The position numbers and the translations under genes are program-made. From contig CM064862.1 in NCBI GenBank assembly GCA_032719365.1, positions 6,598,001 through 6,662,000 on the forward strand: DNA of 64,000 bases. The letters are read 5' to 3'. This DNA comes from Prinsepia uniflora (lineage: Eukaryota; Streptophyta; Magnoliopsida; Rosales; Rosaceae). Below, piece by piece: positions 1 to 10,845 of the stretch (position 1 is its first letter; each line of letters begins with the position of its first letter). The notes beneath the pieces were generated by a model that saw only the letters and a program-made list of their open reading frames with translations, was not told where the DNA came from and made no database searches.

Positions 1-2520
1 CTCATTTTTCATTCCTCCAACCCGTGCACCCTCACCCTTCGAACAATCACACCAGACCACATCTCAACCTCAACCCACGCATCAGACACCTCCAGACAGA
101 CCCCAGCCACCTCCAGACGACGGCCACCACCACCACGGCCGCCCTGCACGGCCGGAAACCACCCAGACCCGAGAGGAACCCGATCGGCCCAACAATTGTC
201 CAACCATCCAAACCTTCATATCTGGGCTTGAACAAACGCAGGGACTAGTAAACTGGAACCTTAGGACGACTCAGACCACGACTGGACGGGCCACGGCGGC
301 GACACGGCGGCGGTAAGTCTGAAAAACCGTGAAGACCCGATTTACTTCCCTGCTTCGAAACGTCCGTTTTTGACGTTGAAATTGTTTGTTTGTTTTTGAG
401 ACATGTCCTAGGAACCTAGACGACCATTTTGGACCATGAACCACGGCCGGAATCTCGACGAGTCGCCGGAGAGGATGACCTGAGTTCTCAGCCGATTTTC
501 CCGTCAGTTTTCAGGTAGTTTAATCCACCTAAAAATGAGTTTGGATGTCACAGAACCGTAGAGGAGGTTATGACGAGTCCATAGGATCAAACCGCATCAA
601 AAATGGTGGTCTGGAACTCGATCTGTGATCGGGTCAAGCCGCGGGTCGACGGCGACCCGGTTACAGACCCGGTTTCAGAACCCGGTACTGTAGCATGACG
701 TCATCATTGTTGACCTGAGTGTTGACCTGGCGCGTGGGGGCGCGTGAAGGGTATTTTGGGGAAACTTCCAACATGACTTTTAATCTATTCGATGTAACGG
801 ACATTTTGGAATTGGTTTCGTGTCGATCGGACACCGTCTCGATAGTGTTCGGGATGTCCGAAGGTTTTAAATCAAGTTTAAAAATAAGTAAAAATTCGGG
901 AAAATTACGGGACTTTGATAGGATGTTAATAATGAGGTTAGTGACCCTCTAATGTGATTTGGACAGGATTGGGAGTCCCGGTGATAGTGGTGTGGCCCGG
1001 GAGGGCCGGTGGCACGCGTATCGAGGCACACGGTTAAAACGGTCTGTGAGTGGACTTTGGTTTTATAAATTCTATGCATGCTTAAATGTTTTACATGGAT
1101 TATGATTATGATTGTATGATGTTGGTTTGGTTGTTGGTAAATTGTACGGTTTCACGTATTTCGAGGCGATTTACGTGCTTGCACGTAAATCGAGGTTTTC
1201 CGGTTTTACATGGATTTTCCATATTTATGACTTGGATATAATGTGATGAAATGGTTTTGAAATTGGAAATATGAACTCGGGCTTGAGGCCCAATTATGTT
1301 GGAAATTTCGGACTTGGAGTCCATTTGAGAATCGGGCCGGGGGCCCAGTTGGTTAATGAAATCGGGCCAGGGGCCCAGTTGGTATGAAATCGGGCTGAGA
1401 CCCATTTGAGTTATATTCTCGGGCCAGGGGCCCAGTTGGTTTACAAATCGGGCCGTGGGCCCAGTGGTTTATAAAATCGGGCATGAGGCCCAGTTGGATA
1501 ATAAATGTGATTTCGGGTCAGGGACTCTATATTTTATAATGGTGATTTTGGGTCAAGGACCCTAAATGGAATTATGTGGTTTTATGGAAATTTCGGGCAG
1601 GGCCCAATGGTAATAATGTGATAAAAGGATTTAATAAAACTGTTTTCCATATACCATCTGGACACAAGGATATATGATGGTCTCCTCCAGATATCTGGGA
1701 CACTGGGGAAGTCACGGTGCATTGCCTGCGAGGGGTCATTATACGGAGCAGCCGGACCGTATGATGACTCAGGAGCAGGATTGCTATGATTGACGTCAGG
1801 GACGTCAGACATCAGGGATGTCAGATATATGGACCCGGAGAGACCCCGGGCAGCACGCGTAGCTTATGAAACCGTGAGATATGACGTCAGGGACGTCTAG
1901 CGTCTGGGACGCTAAGCATCTGGGATGCTGGTGATGGTAATGGTAAAATATGGATTAATGAATAAAATGGCTTATTGGTTGGATATGTGTTATGTGGTAA
2001 AAATGGATTATTGGTTGTGAAATGGTATGTCGGGTCAGGGACCCTAAATGGTTTCGGATTTTAAATTGATGTTCAATTATGGTCGTGGGTGGTGACCCAC
2101 ATGGTTTTAATATGTGGTGGTGGTATTCCACGGTTTTGGGCTGAGTTCCCACACTTGGTTTTTGGTTAACGGTTTTTGGGCTAAGGCCCTAATGGCTCGG
2201 TTGAGCAAACGTTTTGGTTACTGGTTTTTGGTGGCATGCATACGTTTTTATTGGAGGGCATAAATGTCTTATAAATGTATTTGGTAAACTTATTGGTTTT
2301 TGTCCACTCACAGCTTTTGGTTTTAATGCCCTTCAGGTTGATTACGGATGCGATTGCAGCAGGGACTGGGACATTGCACACCTCCTCCATCGATCCTTGC
2401 GCACTCTGGATGCCCTGTTTGGGCAGTGGCTCGTGGTTATCCCTTGTCTGACACCCCTTGTTGGACGGGAGCAGGGCACATTCCACGGTAATCCCGGGGG
2501 GATTGGGATGGGTCCTGTCA
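1..2520 (+). mobile_element. Tekay-like LTR, 3' portion (family A), cut by the window edge
   Basis: The segment ends GACGGGAGCAGG...GGGATGGGTCCTGTCA. This matches the 3' terminus of the complete Tekay LTRs at 42297-45060 and 49673-52436 read on their minus strand. Other shared blocks in the same order are a CGCGTGGGGGCGCG stretch near 735, GGGCC/GGCCC repeats at 1260-1620 and GACGTC/GATGTC decamers at 1790-1930. No PBS follows 2520 (next bases ATATT), so this is a 3' LTR or a solo LTR, not a 5' LTR. The start lies left of the window, probably by several hundred bases. It is a different family from the complete element because most of the sequence is diverged. Confidence 0.75.
1260..1620 (+). 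repeat. ~30-bp degenerate tandem array around GGGCC..GGCCC
   Basis: Units of about 25-40 bp of the form 'aaatcggGCCaggGGCccagttggt' repeat at least eight times with drift. Each unit is itself a small inverted repeat. Comparable arrays sit at equivalent places in the family B LTRs at about 13820-14110 and 17040-17530. Confidence 0.7.
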
Positions 2521-2988
2521 ATATTTTTTCATGACAAGACTAATCACGATTTCTTTATTGTCTAATTTACTAGTGCACTTATTATTCCATGCAATCATAT
2601 AATTTAAAACTCTACTAATTTATTCGTAGTGGGATGCGTAATTTTTTTATTAACAAAGTTGCGTTAATTATTTTTGTACGCATATACCGCTGATATTGAT
2701 AATATGGGTAATTAAGATATTAGTTTACTTGATATTGCCAATTAGTAAAAAAATATAAAATTTTGTTTATTTTAGGATGGATTTAAATATATATGGCATA
2801 GTAAGCCTTTTGTTGACAAGTAAGGGTCATAGGATCGTGCAAAGCCTTCTGCATTGACCAGATCGTACAAAACTTGTAAGTGTGAAGAATGAGGGACGGT
2901 GGTTGCTAGCCGTGAAGGATGGAGAACCAAGATCAAGCCGTGCAGTCTGAATGTCAAGTGTCACAGTGACATCGATTGTAAGGATCAG
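2521..2988. other. Unassigned spacer left of the non-coding retroelement
   Basis: No convincing coding sequence. About 2634-2740 matches 13259-13325 on the far side of the 9.7 kb insertion, with an internal deletion of roughly 35 bp in the second copy. The last five bases (2984-2988, ATCAG) are the target-site duplication of the composite insertion that follows. Confidence 0.5.
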
Positions 2989-3224
2989 TGATAGGTCCTC
3001 AAATAAGCATTATTTTATATTATTTTATACCTTTTATACTTAGCTTTTAATATTAAAATATTAAATAATTAGATAAAATAATTTATTTTGTGATATTTTT
3101 GTTTAAATAAATAGAGCTTGTAATTTGGAGCGTTTTGGCAAAAGAATCGTCTCGATCGGAATTATAACGAAGAAATTATGGACGGAATTCGATTGAATTA
3201 TATATGTTAATTATTTTTATTATT

Positions 3225-3755
3225 TCTTTTGCACAGCCCAATCCATTTGATAAAACCGGCCCAGCCCAAATTCCCAATAGCCCAGCCATCGCAGGAAACA
3301 GCCCAAGACCAAGTTAAAATCAGGCCCAATCACGGCCCAGCCTACGTCACCTGCGCCCAGCCCGCTACCCTGCTCTGTCTCCATCCATGCGGCCCACTCG
3401 CGACCAACCCAGCTGCAAAACTCCCGCGTCTCCAGCCCAATTTCCACCTCCTGGCCCGTGCGAATTAGAAGCCCAGCACACCTGGCCTGCTACCAGACGC
3501 AAAAATCCAGCCCGCGCGCAACAGCCAGCAGCTCGGCCCGTGCGACGTTCAAGCCCAGTCCACTGCACCAGCTCACCTACCCAGACCAGTCCCTTCAGCC
3601 CGCAGCCCAGCTTGCGATCCGGCCCGCCTGCAGCACCCAACCACTCGCCTGGCCCAATCTGCAGCATTCAACCACTTCTCTGCCCACAGCCCAGTCCCAT
3701 CTGCACCAGCAACCCAAATTGCTCCAACCTACTCCACTTTGTGCAGTTTTTCTGA
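3225..3755 (+). repeat. GCCCA-rich block in U3
   Basis: GCCCA/GGCCCA pentamers recur every few to about 20 bases for 500 bp. This makes long proline- and serine-rich open frames that differ in every LTR copy, so they are compositional and not genes. Counterparts lie at about 8990-9445, 11966-12420 (inverted), 24950-25175 and 28240-28480. Confidence 0.7.
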
Positions 3756-3857
3756 TTTTTCAGCCTAATCCCATGCCTAAAATCATCATAATTCATCATT
3801 TCACTTTTAATTATTTTTATTGTAATTTTTATTTCTTTTTTGTTAGCTTTTTGTCCC

Positions 3858-3865
3858 TATAAATA
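3858..3865 (+). promoter_or_regulatory. TATA box of the non-coding element LTR
   Basis: TATAAATA within CCCTATAAATAGGGGTTCAATT. It is conserved in all LTR copies of this family in the window (about 9570, 28569, and inverted near 11837). It lies about 350 bp upstream of the stem-loop array, so that array should be transcribed. Confidence 0.75.
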
Positions 3866-4211
3866 GGGGTTCAATTTATGTAATAAGGGTCCCCATTTTT
3901 CCATTTTGTTTCTCTCTTTAGTTTAGGTTTTATTATTTTCTCTCTAGTTTCTCTTCTATTAGTTCATTTCTTCTTTAATTTTGGGGACCATTTTAGTTTC
4001 TTTTAGATTATTTATTTAACTAGCTTTCTTTTAATTATTGTTCTTAATTTATATAAATTCTTAATTTCATTTCCTCTTTACTTTGTTCTTGTGATTTTTC
4101 TTTGAGATCTCTTAAATACATTTTTATGCTTTCCTTAAGAAATACCTAGGCCAAGTATTTCCAAAATAATTCTAGAATTTAAGTCCGAATTCTGATGTTT
4201 TATCCTCCATC

Positions 4212-4623
4212 TTCATAAGGTTCTCGCCGCTGTTCGGTGTTCCTTATGAATAACATTCCATTGTTTCCATCCACTTTCGGAATCACAAGCTGTTCTTGGG
4301 TTCCGAAAGTGTAACTTTTCTCCATTTACTTAAATTCTTGTTATTGTTTTGGTTTTACTTATAATTCAATATATGTGTCGGTATTTTCTTTCTAACATTT
4401 GTAAATGTGAATACAATCTCCATGTGTTTTACTTTTTGAATTTCATCTACTTCATATGTTTTAGTGTTTAACCTTCAATTTAACGCTAAGTGTTTATGAC
4501 CGCTGTTCGGTGCACTTAGAATAGGATTGAAGAGATTTAGATGTTTGACACACATTGAAATCACAAACTTAAGGTGAATCGTATTATAAGTGTTTATGGC
4601 CGCTGTTCGGTGCATTTATAATA
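4212..4623 (+). other. Array of four CUGUU-loop RNA stem-loops in the leader
   Basis: Hairpin 1 (4212-4250): 9-bp stem TTCATAAGG/CCTTATGAA, inner stem CCG/CGG, loop CTGTT. Hairpin 2 (4272-4311): perfect 11-bp stem CACTTTCGGAA/TTCCGAAAGTG, inner CAAG/CTTG, loop CTGTT. Hairpin 3 (4486-4519): stem CTAAGTG/CACTTAG, inner ACCG/CGGT, loop CTGTT. Hairpin 4 (4582-4623): stem TATTATAA/TTATAATA, inner GCCG/CGGT, loop CTGTT. The array recurs at about 9925-10336 and 28939-29349, and inverted at about 11075-11490. No function is known to me. Confidence 0.75.
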
Positions 4624-5122
4624 TTGAAAAATATATGCATGTATTTGAGATGATTAAGGTAGAATTTCGTGATTGGTTCAATATGAGCATGATGTTAGAG
4701 TGTTGGTAAAAATATGTGTTTGAAGAAGTTCACTTACATAAAAGTTAAAGTAGAAGTAGAATTAAATTCTTAATTATTTTTACTTGCTTTCTTTATTATA
4801 TGATTACAATCTTTCAAACCCCTCATCTAATTCTTTATTTTTTTAATTTTTTAATTATTTATTTCATTAATTCATTAATTCTTCTATTCTTTAATTCATT
4901 TATTCTTTAATTCTTTATTATTTAATTATTTAATTCTTTAATTCTTTAATTCATTATTCTTTGATTATTCTTTTTAACTAACATATTATTAATGTTCCCT
5001 AATTTCCCCGGTTAAGAACGATCCTTATTTACCAATACTACAATTACACAAAAAGGGTTTAAATTGCATAATACTCAAATTACGTGTTTAATTTAATGCG
5101 TAGTTTGGGCGTTATCAATTTT

Positions 5123-5140
5123 TGGCGCCGTTGCCGGGGA
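5123..5140 (+). promoter_or_regulatory. Primer binding site, tRNA-Asp type
   Basis: TGGCGCCGTTGCCGGGGA starts 5 bp after the LTR end. This PBS is typical of Athila-type and related non-autonomous plant elements. Confidence 0.85.
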
Positions 5141-8100
5141 AATTGAAAATCATTTTTTAATATGTTGGTGTATGTATATAAATTGTGCATATTATACTTG
5201 TTTATATTTATTTTATTTTATTTTGGTTCATATTTTAATTGTTCATAGCTTTAATATACTTGTTTATAAGTCTTATACTTGTTTATATTTTACTTATCCA
5301 TCTTATCTTTATTTTTATTATTTGTTTATTTTTATAATTGTACATATTATACTTGTTCTTAATGTTTATCTTTATGCATGTTCATATTATACTTGTATAT
5401 TATTTTTATACTTGTTCATAACTTTTATTTTTATGCTTGTTTATAATTTTGATTCTTATATTTGTTCTATTCATTTTTGTTCATACTTTATTTGTTCTTA
5501 TTATATTTGTTCATAAATGTTCATAATTTTTTTTTTCTAATATACTTGTCATATTATAATTGTTTATGTAAATTTTTATTTTTATTTTACTTGCTCATTT
5601 CATACTTATACATACTAGTTCATAATTGACTTTCATTTATGTTTGTTTATAATTCGTATACATGTCATTTTATACTAGTACATTATGTTCATTCTTTTTA
5701 ATTGTTCATAAGTGCATTTTGTACATGTTCACTTTTCCTTATTTTTACTTTTATCTAGTTCTATTAGTTGTTGTAATTATGAGAAGAAAAAAAATTAATA
5801 AATTTAAAAAAAAACTTAAAATTCGTAAATAAAAAAATAATAAAAAATTATTTCATTTATTTAATTATTTAAATTCCGAAAAAAAATTAAATAAAAAAAA
5901 TTAATTAAATATTTATATTTACTTTCCAACTTTCTTTAGTTTTAGCTTCATGTTAGTGCTAATTCATTTTGTGAATGGATGTTGTACATATGTACTTGTT
6001 ATTTTTCATATTTATTCATAATTATTATACTTGTCTTAATTTTCATTTGTATACTTGTTCATACTTGATTTATATTTCATACTTTGTTTATAATTGTACC
6101 TCTTTTTTCATACTTGTTTGTTTATACTAGTTCCTAAGTTGTATATTACTTGTTTATTTTATTTGTGGATATATTTATTTAAGTTGTATATTATTTGTGG
6201 ATATATTTATACTTCTTTGTCTTTTTAATTCAATAATTGTTCATAACTTGTATAAATTGTTCATATGTAAATTGTCATGTATATTTGTAAATTGTGCATA
6301 AAAAACATACTTGTAAATAATTCGTGCATTCATGCATTAGTCTCGGCTATATGTAGATCACTTGTGCTTCAAAGTTTAGATTTTGATCTTTAATCGGTGA
6401 AGACTCTTTTGTTAACTCTCACCTACGGTGATTGTTAACACTTGAGTTATCTTAATTCCTCTGGAGTAAGAAATTTTCGAGGGTGATGTCCAGGACAAGA
6501 GACGGTACTCATAACGGGTTTTGGGTCTAAGAAAGGGACATCAATGGAGTTTAAGCCTCGGGACGTCTCGAAATTAGCCCTGCCTTTTGTGTGTATTCTT
6601 TCTAACCTGGTCACCTTTGAACTTGCCCAAACAGTTGAATTAATCCAAGATATTTACTTGGGCCGCCCGGACGTATAAGTCTCTATCTAAACTTTGAAGC
6701 TATGTGAACCATATATAGCTTTGACTTCCCCCAACATGTAAATATTGTTTATATCTTAACTTACATTATTTGTCATAACAAATTTTATTTGTATCTTTAG
6801 TTTAACTAACTTACATCTTTCATATAACTTACATCCTTAACTTAACTTTGCATTACTAACTAACGTGCATCTCTGTCTAGGCTGGATGGACATTAAACTT
6901 CAAGCGCTTGTTGGGAGGCATCCCAATGTATTCTCGGGATGTGAAGGAGTCATCAACGCAGATTTGCTATCTTTCTACCCTTCACTCTCATTTATTTTGT
7001 TTATTTATTATTTTCTTGCGTTACTTTTGTAAATCCTCTTCCGTACTTTGATTCTATGTTCAATTAATTTTTATTTTCTTACATTGAGGACAATGTAGAA
7101 TTTAAGTGTGGGCGAGTGGTTTACAATTTTAATTGTACAATAAAATTGTTTAAAAAAAATTATAAAATCAAGTAAAACAAAAAAAAAATTAATTATTCAA
7201 AAAAAAAATATTTATTATTTTTTTGAGTCTTTTTGTGTTACTTAGTATTTTTACGAGTATTAAGTTGCCTTTTAACTTGTCAATGATATAAATGAACGGA
7301 AATGATTATGTTATGACTATAAAGATGATCACTATAACTTGAATTTGTTTGTTAATATTTTGTGATTAAGTGTTATAACTTGTAGATAATGCATGTAAAT
7401 TGGTACATAAACGAGCATGTTAAGATAAGTATGAATCATTTGAACCTTATGTGAGCTTTAGAACCTTATATACATCTTTGATGAGTGATTCATAAGTTCT
7501 TTGTTTAAATTGATATACATATGCCTCATAACTGCTTGCAATAGATTTTAATGAACTCTAGAGTACTAGAACTTATTCTATGTGATTTTCAAAACTTTTA
7601 AGTCAATAAACTCTCTGATTTTGGAAATGATTAAGGCACTAGGGTTAACACCACAAATTCAAACATTCATGTTCCCTATTTTGTGCGCACAAGTTGCGAC
7701 CCCCTTAGTTTTAACCCCTTTGAGCCTACATTAAGCCTTTCTTTCATCACCATCATTATGTAAACACTTGAGCTTAGTATAGACATCTTTCACCCTTGTT
7801 CCAATGACTCGGTTGAAGACAAAAGATTGTGTGAAGAGAAATTGATGATGTTGAAAAGACTTTTATGTATATGGATTTACTTACTCAAACTTTGTTGTAT
7901 TATTGACACATGTTATTATCTTGATATATGATTAAAAAAAACAAAAAAAAAAAGAAAAAAAAGAAAAAAAGAAAAAGAAAATATTGAGTTTCTATCAAGG
8001 TAATAAGGTTTGATTATATAATGTTTGAGTTAAGTCCTTTATAGTGGTAAATTCAAATGAATTTGAGGCCCAACATGATGAAATTTGGCCTATGTTCGAA

Positions 8101-8718
8101 AGGATGAATTCATGATATCATTGCACTAAGGTCGGGAAGTTATGTTATGTCTTGGGAATCTTTGGAGTCTTGGAACGTATCTGAGCACCACTTGTCCTAT
8201 ATATTCTTTGCCTCTAAACTTAGCCCCATTACAACCTTCGTAAAGACCTTATGATCCTTAAGATGGTAAATTTTGATTAGTTGAGTCAATCACTTGAGTA
8301 AGCCTATGGTTTTGGTTCATTTGTGCAAGTATGTTTTGTTTTTATATTGAGGTGTTTGTTTGAGATTTTGCAAAAGTACTTCATTTCTATTATGTGAGCA
8401 TTTTTCTCACATATTTTGAGTGCAAACACAAACCTTTACAAAATTGAGTGAATTTATGAGTGCATATCCTTGTGAGTTGATTCATACTTGTTTTATTCAT
8501 GTTGAGATCCATTTCACCATATTTACTCATTATCTTACTTTTTGAAACATTTTGTTACAATTTATTAACTCTTGAATTCCATATGCTTAAGTAAAAATTT
8601 TTGATGCCATGATAATAATGAAATATTGAGACAAATGGTTAAGGATTTACTTGTTTTGAATTCATAGTTTAATTTTAGTATTTGCTAGGGACTAGCAAAG
8701 TTTAAGTGTGGGGGTATT
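5141..8718 (+). mobile_element. Non-coding internal region
   Basis: No reading frame resembles gag or pol. Positions 5160-6320 are T-rich with degenerate TTCATACTTGTT-like repeats. A run of A with scattered G/C is at 7934-7982. Near 6890-6930 the segment around GCGCTTGTTGGGAGGCATC, and near 7080-7125 the segment around TTGAGGACAATGT...TTTAAGTGTGGG, resemble conserved 3' internal sequence of Athila-type elements. A second TTTAAGTGTGGGGG occurs immediately before the 3' LTR at 8701-8714 and serves as the likely polypurine tract. Confidence 0.75.
8705..8718 (+). promoter_or_regulatory. Polypurine tract of the non-coding element
   Basis: AGTGTGGGGGTATT lies directly upstream of the 3' LTR start at 8719. 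Confidence 0.6.
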
Positions 8719-10845
8719 TGATAGGTCCTCAAATAAGCATTATTTTATATTATTTTATACCCTTTATACTTAATTTTTGATATTAAAATAATAAATAATT
8801 AGATAAATTAATTTATTTTGTGATATTTCTGTTTAAATAAATAAAGCTTGTATTTGGAGGGTTTTGGCGAAAAAATCGTCTCGATCGGAATTATAACGAA
8901 GAAATTACGGACGAAATTCAGTTGAATTATATAATTTAATTGTTTTTATTGTGCATCCCAAATTAATGCAAGCCCAAATTAATTTTATAAATTTAATCAG
9001 CCTAAACATCAAGCCCAGCGATTCAGCCCAGGCCCGCGTCGCGCAGCCCACATGTCGCTGCAGTAGCCCAAGCCCGCGCACCCAGTCCACTACGTCCGTC
9101 CCGCTGCCCTGCTCCGTTCCAGCCCGCACGCTCGAGCCCGTGATCCAGCCCATGAACAAACCATGCACAGCCCCGGCCCGCTACTCTGCTTGCTCCAGCC
9201 CGTGCACCTGCTTCACCTGTTTCGGCTCATCCATCCCGTCAGCCCAGCTGATGCGCCAGCCACCTACCCACCTGCACAAATCCAGTCAAGCCCAGTCCAC
9301 AGACCAGCCACATCTGCTCCATCACGCCTGGCCCATCTCTTGCATCTGTACAGTCCAGCCCGTACACCTGCATTCCTCAGAAGCCCAGCCACCCACCAGC
9401 TGCACAACCCACTCCAACCTACTCCCCTTTGTGCAGTTTTTCTGAAATTTCCAGCCCAAACCATGCCTAAAATCATCATAATCCATCATTATTCATCATT
9501 TCACTTATATTTATTTTTTTATTGTAATTTTTTATTTTATTTATTTTCTTTTTATTAGCTTTTTCTCCCTATAAATAGGGGTTCAATTCATGTAACAAGG
9601 GGTCCCCATATTTCCATTTTGTTTCTCTCTTTAGTTTAGGTTTTATTATTTTCTCTCTAATTTCTCTTCTATTAGTTCATTCTTTCTTTAATTTTGGGGA
9701 CCATTTTAGCTTCTTTTAGATTATTTATTTAATTAGCTCTCTTTTAATTCTTGTTCTTAATTTATATTAATTCTTAATTTCATTTCTTCTTTACTTTGTT
9801 CTTGTGATTTTTCTTTGAGATCTCTTAAATACATTTTTATGCTTTCCTTAAGAAATACCTAGGCCAAGTATTTCCGAAATAATTCTAGAATTTAAGTCCG
9901 TATTCTTATGTTTTATCCTCCATCTTCATAAGGTTCTCGCCGCTGTTCGGTGTTCCTTATGAATAACATTCCATTGTTTCCATCCACTTTCGGAATCACA
10001 AGCTGTTCTTGGATTCCAAAAGTGTAACTTTTCTCCATTTACTTAAATTCTTATTATTGTTTTGGTTTTACTTATAATTCAAGATATGTGTTACTATTTT
10101 CTTTCTAACATTTGTAAATGTGAATACAATCTCCATGTGTTTTACTTTTTGAATTTCATCTACTTCATATGTTTTAGTGCTTAACCTTCAATTTAACGCT
10201 AAGTGTTTATGACCGCTGTTCGGTGCAGTTAGAATAGGGTTGAAGAGATTTAAATGTTTGACACACATTGAAATCACAAACTTAAGGTGAATCGTATTAT
10301 AAGTGTTTATGACCGCTGTTCGGTGCATTTGTAATATTGAAAAACGTATGCATGTATTTGAGACGATTAAGGTAGGATTTCGTGATTGGTTCGATATAAG
10401 CATGATGTTAGAGTGTTGGTAAAAATATGTGTTTGAAGAAAGTTCACTTGCATAAAAGTTAAAGTAGAAGTAGAATTAAGTTCTTAATTATTTTTACTTG
10501 CTTTCTTTATTTTATGATTACAATCTTTCAAACCCCCCATCTGATTCTTTATTCTTTTATTATTTAATTCTTTATTCTTTTATTCTTTTATTTCATTAAT
10601 TCATTAATTCTTTAATTCATTTATTCTTTAATTCTTTATTATTCAATTGTTTAATTATTTAATTATTTAATTCTTTATTCTTTGATTATTCATTATTCTT
10701 TTTAACTAACATATTATTAATGTTCCCTAATTTCCCCGGTTAAGAACGATCCCTATTTACCAATACTACAATTACACAAAAAGGGTTTAAATTGCATAAC
10801 ACCCGAATTACGTGTTTAATTTAATGCGTAGTTTGAGCGTTATCA
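8719..10845 (+). repeat. 3' LTR of the non-coding element (2127 bp)
   Basis: Starts TGATAGGTCCTC, ends GAGCGTTATCA. The U3 block about 8940-9445 is a different sequence from that of the 5' LTR, while the remainder is nearly identical. It contains the CUGUU stem-loop array at about 9925-10336. Hairpin 4 here has an A-to-G change that converts an A-U pair to a G-U pair and keeps the stem. Confidence 0.85.

Larger units (their letters stand above)
2989..5117 (+). repeat. 5' LTR of the non-coding element (2129 bp)
   Basis: Starts TGATAGGTCCTC, ends GGGCGTTATCA, and is followed 5 bp later by the PBS. The TATA box is at 3858-3865. From about 3770 to the end it is nearly identical to the 3' LTR at 8719-10845, but about 3200-3770 (a GCCCA-rich block) differs strongly from that copy. 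Positions 4800-4980 are low-complexity TTTAATTC/TTCATTAATTC runs. Confidence 0.88.

Noticed and set aside
3229..3862. Proline/serine-rich open frames in the LTR U3 (also 8951-9558, 11853-12460, 24974-25180, 28100-28490)
   Set aside because: They follow the GCCCA repeats, occur in several frames at once, and differ in every LTR copy.
5172..5516. 114-codon Tyr/Phe/Leu-rich open frame
   Set aside because: Product of T-rich degenerate repeats in a non-coding retroelement interior.
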